Part shown: positions 8,501-13,424 of the stretch, piece after piece
Position numbering within the stretch: the first letter of the stretch is position 1
Layout of the letters: the number at the start of each line of letters is the position of its first letter
Virus record (IMG/VR): IMGVR_UViG_3300042197_003845
Span: 1-31,297 of that record
Strand: one strand, 5' to 3'
From: a virus
DNA length: 31,297 nucleotides
The notes under the pieces: generated by a model
The model's database searches: none
What the model saw: the letters and a program-made list of their open reading frames with translations, nothing else
Told to the model about the DNA's origin: nothing
Position numbers and translations under genes: made by a program

Positions 8501-9288
8501 TCTGAAATTTGTCGTGTTGTGAGTCCGCCACCTATCATTCGACAGGCACGATTCACGATTTGATATTCAAGTGATGTTTTACCTGTTTTCCAGTCTTCGA
8601 TGAATTGTTTTTCGTGCATCCATCCTTTGTTGAATGATAATATTCTTGGGTATTGTGAGTGTTTTAGTTTATTTATATTTGTTTGTGCAGGAACTCTATA
8701 GAATGGCATGAGTTCGTCACCAAACTTTAGTTTTCCTGTTTCTGTCCAAGTTCCATTTTTTAGAAGAACACGATGGTCTTCAGTAGCTGTGTATGTTGTG
8801 CCATTGTCGAGTGTTATTTTGATTGTTGGTGCCTTTTTGACAATTCTGGGGTCAAAGGCCCAACCTAGGGTGAAGTCTTTTTTTTCAAAGTCGTAGCAGT
8901 AAACGAGAAATCTTTCATCTTTCTTGGTTTCGGCAAGTTCTTTGATGGTGATGAATCCGAAAGGTGTGGCTATTTTGGTGTCACCTGAAATGCAAGATTC
9001 GTCTGCATAAACTGTCATGGCCATTTCTATTTCTGGCACATTTCTGAGTCTTTCATACTCTTTGTAACGCATGGCACGATTAGACAGGGTAGTTGTGTCT
9101 ATCATGTCATTGGTTTGTCGATAGCTTGACATACCTCCGCTTACTTGTCCGTTGTTGATATCGGCACCAAGAGCTTCTGGTTGGCTGATTCCAGCGGAAG
9201 TGAATTGTCTAGGGTCTTTGCGACTAGACAAAGGGTCTGGTTCAGATGAGTAGCTGAAAAGTTTGAAAAAGTCAGACCAAATTGGCAT
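5596..9288 (-). CDS. 20: Portal vertex protein, gp20-like, containing two inteins
   Basis: Dodecameric portal through which DNA enters and leaves the head. The 1230-residue precursor consists of three exteins (1-98, 330-500, 896-1230) and two inteins (99-329 and 501-895). Removing the inteins leaves 604 residues, near the 524 of T4 gp20. Extein matches to the family include RLRNVPEIEMAMTVYADES before intein 1, and VVYRL joined to TRAPERRVFYIDVGQLPP across intein 2, then YFRNKLLTALNFPKNYF. The tail (about 1120-1200) is rich in Gly, Pro and Glu. Both inteins sit at highly conserved portal positions, so splicing is needed for infectivity. The start has AAGGG eight bases upstream. Intein DNA is more AT-rich than the flanking portal DNA, which suggests later acquisition. 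Confidence 0.95.
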   Translation of the reverse strand: MPIWSDFFKLFSYSSEPDPLSSRKDPRQFTSAGISQPEALGADINNGQVSGGMSSYRQTNDMIDTTTLSNRAMRYKEYERLRNVPEIEMAMTVYADESCISGDTKIATPFGFITIKELAETKKDERFLVYCYDFEKKDFTLGWAFDPRIVKKAPTIKITLDNGTTYTATEDHRVLLKNGTWTETGKLKFGDELMPFYRVPAQTNINKLKHSQYPRILSFNKGWMHEKQFIEDWKTGKTSLEYQIVNRACRMIGGGLTTRQISEQIELDWHTIEDRLHKEGFAYREIKRLHGLGDTRRVVGAYPASEQDVYDLSVEKHKCFATESVILHNCQKDENGNIFKVSTENSEIKEEIEFLFLNRKMLNLNRHGWTWFKNLCIFGDHFVEIVINPENPKEGIYRCLPLPVETMYRIETVKGRVVEFQQSKEGPDYQAIVRGSPSELTDTELNQTTAIRFAPSQVVHFRIGDDRKTFYPYGQSLVEPARGPAHSLRLLEDAMVVYRLCLTGESRVRTTEGYKYIKDIKVNDNVYCVLPGGQQSETSVTDWIDNGEQEILKAQSQHIEIRGTKTHPMLINRKGIVQYVDLQDIKNGDQFVNVINNQSVPVEIPRIFGEIRYTLTESGKEKINKNEKQLGKTISENDIHIFKNNYNLSDEDIIICNKCEINPERINLPSIVDEDFARLFGFLLGDGLLVHGNQIGFASSTDEQLNLYYKNLLKKYFGKVSFHKDKRNQNPVVGKWMVSSKIACQVFLALGYIPNKYKKRIPSWAFNADKSIRKALVEGISDADGCERHTKSGLWFSTIELCNKNLVEDIKEIWHSIGLCSGKIGNRKRKGGHNITPTRKMKPTESWNVTISHRELPQYENIWSVKPDGVERVYDITVADGKPHNFVVNGTCSHNTRAPERRVFYIDVGQLPPFKAEAFMDRLKDQFRKRKIANNSGSTGANQVDERWMPPAQDEDYWLPIRPNSGTRIDTLPGAENLGEIDDAVYFRNKLLTALNFPKNYFNNEDANATRITLSSQDVKFARMIERLQSNFEDGLLELAERHLALRGYPQEHYRDLRIKMTPPSDWRELSRAEVVNARYGNAGTLKSGQLMSDYDIYTKILKYHEDEAEEMLARLKIQKLEDLKLQVLAQNPQLLGVGIPGQEEGQEGQELGATAGGPSAMPEPGGQPPSGPSPEMPMPTGGAAAKTEGEQPANIPDPTEDEIKKYDLELQNYDYESDIEDIDYSVGDK
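6604..7788 (-). other. Portal intein 2 (395 aa) with LAGLIDADG homing endonuclease
   Basis: Protein-splicing element at portal residues 501-895. Block A is CLTGESRVRTTEG with Cys1. Block B is GTKTHPML (intein residues about 63-70). The two endonuclease helices are LFGFLLGDGL (about 179-188) and LVEGISDADG (about 276-285), each with its acidic residue. Block F is RVYDITVADGKPHNF (about 372-386), and block G ends TCSHN, followed by Thr896 as +1 nucleophile. A bipartite LAGLIDADG enzyme would cut intein-less portal alleles and drive copying of the intein. Both active-site Asp residues are intact, so the endonuclease may still work. Confidence 0.95.
8302..8994 (-). other. Portal intein 1 (231 aa), no LAGLIDADG endonuclease
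   Basis: Protein-splicing element at portal residues 99-329. Block A is CISGDTKIATPFG with Cys1. Block B is TATEDHRVLL (intein residues about 69-78). Block F is VYDLSVEKHKCFAT (about 211-224), and block G ends SVILHN with the penultimate His and terminal Asn. The +1 extein residue is Cys330. No LAGLIDADG, HNH or GIY-YIG motif is visible. Instead residues of about 157-185 (LTTRQISEQIELDWHTIEDR) look like a helix-turn-helix. It could be a reduced intein keeping a DNA-binding remnant. All splice residues needed for standard class 1 splicing are present, so it should be active. Confidence 0.92.
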
Positions 9289-9351
9289 ACTGTTTACCCT
9301 TAACTCTAATATGAATAGTTAGATTTGCTGGAGAATTTTCTTTAGGCCACC

Positions 9352-9963
9352 ATGAAAAAAGTTTTGTTTTTATGTACTCATTTGGGATCGGGATCACAAG
9401 CATTATATGATGTCTTGAATAAAAACAGTCGTATACAAGGATATAAATCAGAAAATTCTAATGTATATTATACAAATTTTAATTTAATTAATTTATTATC
9501 ATGCAAGCATAAGTTGAGGGGATCATCAGCGATATACATGGATGAGATAAATTATAATTTTCAAATAAATTATAAAAATTTGTCAAAAAGTTGTAAGTTT
9601 GTATTTTATGTAAGAAGTCCTATTGATTCCATAAGTGATATAGTAAGGAATCATGGTTATAAGCCATTTAATGCTTACAGGTATTATTCATTTAGGTTGA
9701 GGCGATTGTGTGAGATGTCGAACTTTTTGTCTAATTCTGTTTTATTGACGCATGAGGACTTTGTGCTTGGAAAGGGGCTTGATTTGATTGAAAAGCATTT
9801 GGAATTGAAGTTGCCATTGGAATTTAGTTTAGATGAATTGAGTAAGTACAATAAAAAGTCTAATACTGACTTGCTGGCACCTTTTCTTCGGGATCAGGTT
9901 TCTGATTGTTATGAGCGATACCTGTATTTTTTGAGAAGTCGATTTCATTATCAGATACGATAA
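9352..9963 (+). CDS. Sulfotransferase-like P-loop protein
   Basis: A 203-residue protein probably in the sulfotransferase superfamily, which transfers sulfate from PAPS to hydroxyl or amine groups. The N-terminal strand and loop KKVLFLCTHLGSGSQALYD fit the 5'-phosphosulfate loop. FVFYVRSPIDSISDIVRNHG (about 84-102) fits the 3'-phosphate site, with Arg88 and Ser95. These are family patterns and not proof; small phage members are poorly characterised, and the target is unknown. DNA is extremely AT-rich (9541-9600 has 9 G/C in 60), unlike the adjoining portal gene, which suggests transfer. A TATGAATA string lies about 35 bases upstream. Its last 104 bases overlap the convergent carboxypeptidase gene. 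Confidence 0.6.
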   Translation: MKKVLFLCTHLGSGSQALYDVLNKNSRIQGYKSENSNVYYTNFNLINLLSCKHKLRGSSAIYMDEINYNFQINYKNLSKSCKFVFYVRSPIDSISDIVRNHGYKPFNAYRYYSFRLRRLCEMSNFLSNSVLLTHEDFVLGKGLDLIEKHLELKLPLEFSLDELSKYNKKSNTDLLAPFLRDQVSDCYERYLYFLRSRFHYQIR

Positions 9964-10909
9964 TTGAAACAAGTGGAGCTTCTTTGATGAAAAGGTTAAT
10001 GGCATCTTTTGTTATTTTGAATTCTTTGTAAATTTCCTCTTGTGTTGGTTTGTCTTGGTGTGAGCCGAATTCAATAACAACGGCCATTGATCCATTTCTG
10101 TAGAACCAGTCTACTTCTGTTCCTGATATAGGTCTGCTGTATAGTTCGGCGCAGGGTATTTTTTTATAGCCACATATTTCGGCCATTCTTCCTACTATTC
10201 TGACATAATCTTTGTCATGTTGTGATAGTCCGTAGTTGTCACCGAATGGTGTTAGAAGAAGTTTTCCAAAAGTGTGTCCAGATATAACGGCTTTTGGTCT
10301 AATTTTCCAATAGAAGTCAATAAGTGCTTCAACGCTTGGGCTACTTTTGTGTTGTGGAAATTTGGGGCTTGAGAAGTCACGATTGGGATCAACGCCATCA
10401 ACAAATCTTGATATAGGATAGCTATCAGGAGAAACAACTGGAATGAAGTAAAGGTCTCTTGAGTTGATGATTTCAGTTATTTCATTATTTTTGTTATATC
10501 CATCTAGAAGTGTTCCTATGTATGCCATTGTTATTCCTGCTGCTAAAGGTTCATTTCCATGAATGCAGGAAGTATAAAGAACAGTTGGTTTGTTTTTGAT
10601 ATCTTTTTGGTTAATTCTGATGTAGTATAGGTCTGTTCCGCTTTTTGTTTTTCCGTAAACTCCTACTTCTACAATATCTGGTGCTTCTTCTTTCCACTTT
10701 TTTAGATGTTCTATTGTTTGTGGGTAAGAGAGGTGATCTGGTACTTTGTTTGAAATATCATATGTTTTGAGATATTGTTTTTGTTCTACTTTTTTGACAA
10801 GAAGTTTTTTGGGTTCTTCTGTTTTTGATTTTATTTTTTGGTTGTAGACAAAAAGGGTTATAGCTGCCAGTATTGCAATTGTTGCTAACTTTATGATATT
10901 ATTTTTCAT
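9860..10909 (-). CDS. Membrane-anchored M14 zinc carboxypeptidase
   Basis: A 349-residue metallocarboxypeptidase expected to remove C-terminal residues from peptides or peptidoglycan stems. The start MKNNIIKL at 10909 has AAGGAG four bases before the ATG. Residues of about 5-24 (IIKLATIAILAAITLFVYNQ) form an uncleaved signal or membrane anchor, placing the enzyme outside the cytoplasm. Zinc ligands are His117 and Glu120 in CIHGNEPLA and His212 in SGHTFGK. PNRDF (about 175-179) supplies substrate-binding Asn/Arg, and Glu280 in VVIEFGSHQDKP is the catalytic base. A Lys-rich linker (about 30-45) follows the anchor. The 3' end overlaps the sulfotransferase-like gene by 104 bases in antisense. All active-site residues are present. 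Confidence 0.88.
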   Translation of the reverse strand: MKNNIIKLATIAILAAITLFVYNQKIKSKTEEPKKLLVKKVEQKQYLKTYDISNKVPDHLSYPQTIEHLKKWKEEAPDIVEVGVYGKTKSGTDLYYIRINQKDIKNKPTVLYTSCIHGNEPLAAGITMAYIGTLLDGYNKNNEITEIINSRDLYFIPVVSPDSYPISRFVDGVDPNRDFSSPKFPQHKSSPSVEALIDFYWKIRPKAVISGHTFGKLLLTPFGDNYGLSQHDKDYVRIVGRMAEICGYKKIPCAELYSRPISGTEVDWFYRNGSMAVVIEFGSHQDKPTQEEIYKEFKITKDAINLFIKEAPLVSIIVSDNEIDFSKNTGIAHNNQKPDPEEKVPASQY

Positions 10910-10934
10910 AACACTCCTTGTCATAAAAAACCCT

Positions 10935-10952
10935 TGCAATCTATATATTGCA
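10935..10952. promoter_or_regulatory. Inverted repeat around CTATAT in a divergent gap
   Basis: TGCAAT (10935-10940) and ATTGCA (10947-10952) are perfect inverted arms around CTATAT. The element lies between the carboxypeptidase start (10909) and the small plus-strand gene (10954). Read on the minus strand it includes AATATATAG, about 30 bases before the carboxypeptidase ATG. It could be a promoter with an overlapping operator. Confidence 0.45.
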
Positions 10953-10953
10953 T

Positions 10954-11157
10954 ATGGTTAAATCTTTTTCAGAGTGGTTGATAAAAAGGGAAAATTATGG
11001 TGGTATGACAGGGTCGCCATCATTTGCCAGTCCCGGCCCTGATGGATTTGGGTCAAGTGTTCCAGTTACTGCAATTAACACTTATATTTCTGATGAAAAA
11101 CCACCGACTAATTATCATAAAAAGAGGAAATTAAAGCATAATCGTAAAAGGAAGTGA
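10954..11157 (+). CDS. Small basic protein with MVKSFSEWLIKRE N-terminus
   Basis: A 67-residue protein I cannot place in a family. The ATG at 10954 is preferred over a TTG at 10948. No Shine-Dalgarno sequence is visible, and an AT-rich CTATATATT string directly precedes it. Its N-terminus MVKSFSEWLIKRE resembles capsid-targeting leaders of T4 internal proteins. The middle is Gly/Ser/Pro-rich (SPSFASPGPDGFGSS), and the last 16 residues are a Lys/Arg/His cluster (YHKKRKLKHNRKRK) suited to DNA binding. The stop overlaps the methyltransferase start (TGATG), so the two are coupled. A packaged DNA-binding peptide is a plausible but unproven role. Confidence 0.65.
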   Translation: MVKSFSEWLIKRENYGGMTGSPSFASPGPDGFGSSVPVTAINTYISDEKPPTNYHKKRKLKHNRKRK

Positions 11158-11834
11158 TGTTTTTCCATGCGGGAATAATTGATGGCAAAAATCACTTTGA
11201 ATTTTTTGAAAGCCATAAGCATGGCCCAATTCAAAAAGATGAAGCCTTTTTTTTGTATAGTATTGTGAAAATGACAAGGCCATCAACTATAGTTGAATTT
11301 GGCTTGCAAACAGGAATATCTGCATATAATTTTTGTGTGGCAAAAGACGAAGATTGTTTTTACTTTGGCTTAGATAAAGATTATAATTGTGTTGAAAAAA
11401 CAAAAATCATATGCAATAAATTTAAAAATACTTTTTTCATATATGACGATTGCTTGAATTTTAATTTGTCTATGATTGAAAATAAAAAAATAGATTTGTT
11501 TTTTTTAGACTGTTCTCATGACTTTGAGTTGAACAAAATATGCCTTGATAAAATTACACCAAATCTTTCAAAAAATGGTATAATTATAATTCATGATACA
11601 GGTAATTATTCAAAAGAGGGTTTTGAAAAGTCTCCTGAAAAATATAAAAATCAAAATAAAATATTAGGCGATAAAATTAAAAAAATGGGCAGAACACCAG
11701 TAATAAAAGCAGAGCAAAATACAGTTAATTGGTTTATGCAAAAACATAAAGACTTTGGCACTATTCATTTTAACACAGAAAAAATTATGCGTAATGGTAT
11801 GACATTGATGCAAAAAAAATCATATTTAATCTAA
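11157..11834 (+). CDS. Class I SAM-dependent methyltransferase
   Basis: A 225-residue methyltransferase of the Methyltransf_24/CmcI type. The SAM-binding glycine loop is VEFGLQTGISAYNF (about 46-59). YFGLDKDY (about 69-76) ends strand 2 with the acidic residue that binds the ribose. IDLFFLDCSHDFE (about 116-128) and GIIIIHDTG follow as strands 4 and 5 with a possible metal-binding His/Asp pair. The substrate is unknown; relatives act on sugars or small molecules, and no DNA-recognition domain is seen. ATG 11157 overlaps the upstream stop and has AAAAGGAAG before it; a GTG three bases earlier is also possible. The stop overlaps that of the convergent peptidase by four bases. The DNA is very AT-rich. 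Confidence 0.78.
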   Translation: MFFHAGIIDGKNHFEFFESHKHGPIQKDEAFFLYSIVKMTRPSTIVEFGLQTGISAYNFCVAKDEDCFYFGLDKDYNCVEKTKIICNKFKNTFFIYDDCLNFNLSMIENKKIDLFFLDCSHDFELNKICLDKITPNLSKNGIIIIHDTGNYSKEGFEKSPEKYKNQNKILGDKIKKMGRTPVIKAEQNTVNWFMQKHKDFGTIHFNTEKIMRNGMTLMQKKSYLI

Positions 11835-12559
11835 TTTTTTGCTGGTTGTAGAATGTATTCTTTGTCGTAAATGCCTTGTTGGCTATTTCTGTCTATGATT
11901 ACTAGATTTGGTATTTGAGGTGCGTATTTGAATGGAATTATGTCATTATCAGCGTAAATTGCTGAAACCCATCCTTCAAATCTTTTGTTAAATTCTGCCA
12001 TAGTCCAAGTTCTTATTGCGAGTGATCTGTCGGAGTTGTTGAAGTATTTGACTATTCCTTTTTTTTCATCATAGTGTACGAGAACCATTGCGTGGTTTGG
12101 AACACAAAACATACAGCCTCTTCTATCTTGAACAACGGATTTTATGATGAGCGATCTGTCTTTTGGGTTTGTTGTTGTTTTGTATTTGACACCTCTTTCT
12201 TTCATTTTTCTTGAGAAAGAATATTCATTTGCGAAACTTTTGCATTCTGGATCATCTGTGAGATTGATTAGTTTTGGTTCTTCTGCGTATCTGCCTAGTG
12301 CCTCTGTTGATGCCCAAACGCATTGTATTCCTGTTCTGTTGAATACTCTGTCTCTCATTGGTATGGGAACCATAAGTTCAGAAAGGTCTTCATCAACAAA
12401 TCCGTCATAAGCAACTGTTGGATTTGTATCAACAGCCAAGTAAACAGAAGGAAACTGTCTTATGCTTGGTTTTTGTGGGAAATTTATTTCTGGTGCTTGT
12501 TGCGATAATACTTGAAAGTTGATGACCAAGAGTATAAAAGTAGCTAGAATTCTTGTCAT
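11831..12559 (-). CDS. Secreted C39-like papain-fold cysteine peptidase
   Basis: A 242-residue protein with a clear signal peptide (MTRILATFILLVINFQVLSQ, cleavage near 20). The catalytic domain has Cys80 in TGIQCVWASTEALGR, His156 in PNHAMVLVHYDEKKG and Asn174 in IVKYFNNSD. These are the Cys-His-Asn triad and spacing of papain-like C39-type peptidases. It should act in the periplasm or outside the cell. AAGAGG precedes the ATG. A CTATATATT promoter candidate lies 20 bases upstream, just after the terminator of the acidic-protein gene, so it forms its own unit. Its substrate could be host envelope protein or another phage product; the sequence does not say which. Confidence 0.78.
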   Translation of the reverse strand: MTRILATFILLVINFQVLSQQAPEINFPQKPSIRQFPSVYLAVDTNPTVAYDGFVDEDLSELMVPIPMRDRVFNRTGIQCVWASTEALGRYAEEPKLINLTDDPECKSFANEYSFSRKMKERGVKYKTTTNPKDRSLIIKSVVQDRRGCMFCVPNHAMVLVHYDEKKGIVKYFNNSDRSLAIRTWTMAEFNKRFEGWVSAIYADNDIIPFKYAPQIPNLVIIDRNSQQGIYDKEYILQPAKN

Positions 12560-12578
12560 AAAACCTCTTGTAATATGG

Positions 12579-12588
12579 AAATATATAG
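12579..12588 (-). promoter_or_regulatory. Candidate promoter CTATATATTT
   Basis: On the minus strand CTATATATTT lies 20 bases upstream of the C39-like peptidase start and immediately after a terminator hairpin. The same core recurs in other divergent gaps of this window. Confidence 0.5.
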
Positions 12589-12591
12589 TGT

Positions 12592-12631
12592 TTAAAAAAC
12601 AAAATGAGCCTAGGAAATCCTAGGCTCATTT
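12592..12631 (-). terminator. Rho-independent terminator after the acidic-protein gene
   Basis: A perfect 13-base-pair stem, AAATGAGCCTAGG (12602-12614) with CCTAGGCTCATTT (12619-12631), closes a four-base loop. On the minus strand it is followed by a T-rich run (TTGTTTTTT). It lies 22 bases past the stop of the acidic protein and before the next gene's promoter. The plus-strand side is also T-rich further on (CTTTTTTT), so weak bidirectional action is possible. Confidence 0.88.
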
Positions 12632-12652
12632 ATAACTTTTTTTAGATTTTAG

Positions 12653-12952
12653 TTAGTAGTTATCTTCTTCGTCTTCGTCTTCTTCGTCATCGTCCCAATC
12701 ATCTTCTTCATCTTCATCGTCTGACCATTCATCTTCATCATCTTCATCGTCTGACCATTCATCTTCATCATCTTCATCGTCTGACCATTCGTCTTCTTCC
12801 CAAATATCGTCATCGTCATCATCATCGTCGTCATCGTCGTCATCATCATTTTTCCAACCTTCATCTTCATCTTCGTCATCGTCATATGTTTTGGCAGCAA
12901 AAACAGTATTTTCCAAAAGTTTTTCAAATAATTGGTCAAGTTCATGACTCAT
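12653..12952 (-). CDS. Extremely acidic repeat protein (99 aa), gp67-like or DNA-mimic candidate
   Basis: I cannot assign a family by identity. The start MSHELDQLFEKLLEN at 12952 has GAGGAG upstream; longer starts would enter a different context. Residues 1-22 form an amphipathic helix. The rest is almost only Asp, Glu and Trp: a 14-Asp run (about 37-50), then three tandem units of the type EDEWSDDEDD, then more acid. Net charge is strongly negative. The layout, a short helix plus acidic tail, resembles T4 gp67, a small acidic prohead core protein whose fragment stays in the head. DNA mimicry is an alternative. It has its own strong terminator and diverges from the lipoprotein gene. Confidence 0.75.
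   Translation of the reverse strand: MSHELDQLFEKLLENTVFAAKTYDDDEDEDEGWKNDDDDDDDDDDDDDDIWEEDEWSDDEDDEDEWSDDEDDEDEWSDDEDEEDDWDDDEEDEDEEDNY
12701..12796 (-). repeat. 30-bp tandem repeats coding acidic decapeptides
   Basis: Two identical 30-base units occupy 12721-12750 and 12751-12780, with partial copies on each side (12701-12720 and 12781-12796). Each codes one acidic decapeptide (DEWSDDEDDE register). Unit length is a multiple of three, so copy-number changes keep the frame. A separate Asp-codon run follows at about 12808-12849. Confidence 0.88.
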
Positions 12953-13004
12953 GATCAACTCCTCAGAATATGTGCTAGTATTATAACTATCATAGGAGGA
13001 ATTT

Positions 13005-13424
13005 GTGAAAAAAATTATTTTATTTTTGTGTTTTTTTGTTTTTGGGTGTTCTGTGGCACCATTTGTTGTGAGTCCTATTGTTACTGGCGTTATTATGTGG
13101 AAGCAAGGAGAGGCCAAAAAATATTACAATGAAGAAATAGATGTGATCTATCGCTCAGTAAAACATTCCTTGGTAGACTTGGAATATAAGATATTGAAAG
13201 ATGAAAAGGTCAGGGATGGATACTTTATAACATCTGGAGAAAAAGATAAATTTAAGATTAAAATAAGGATGGTCAAAGCTAAAATCACAGAGGTAAGCAT
13301 TCGCATCAATATGATGGGTGACAAGCCATATGCTGAACTTTTATACAATCATATTGATGCGAACACAAACACAATTTATTTTAATGATAAAGGATTGCCT
13401 GTCAAATTAACAGACCTTCCTTGA
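13005..13424 (+). CDS. Small predicted lipoprotein, DUF3568-like
   Basis: A 139-residue protein starting at GTG 13005 behind a near-perfect AGGAGG. The signal sequence MKKIILFLCFFVFGC ends in a lipobox-like VFGC with Cys15 as lipidation site. The mature part has SPIVTGVIMWKQGEAKKYYN (about 23-42), then a small alpha/beta domain with ITEVSIRINMMGDKPYAELLY (within about 94-116). The pattern resembles the DUF3568 lipoprotein group, from memory. It would sit in the host membrane facing the periplasm. Phage lipoproteins often block superinfection or receptors, but nothing in the sequence proves this. Its last 18 bases overlap the convergent metallopeptidase gene. TATTATAACTAT upstream may be the promoter. 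Confidence 0.75.
   Translation: MKKIILFLCFFVFGCSVAPFVVSPIVTGVIMWKQGEAKKYYNEEIDVIYRSVKHSLVDLEYKILKDEKVRDGYFITSGEKDKFKIKIRMVKAKITEVSIRINMMGDKPYAELLYNHIDANTNTIYFNDKGLPVKLTDLP

Noticed and set aside
12701-12849. Possible CRISPR or other repeat array
   Set aside because: The units are contiguous 30-base coding repeats in frame with the acidic protein, with no spacers.
12649-12945. Met/Lys/Thr-rich 98-codon ORF on the minus strand
   Set aside because: Out-of-frame shadow of the acidic repeat gene; its Met-Lys-Met runs come from the Asp/Glu codons.
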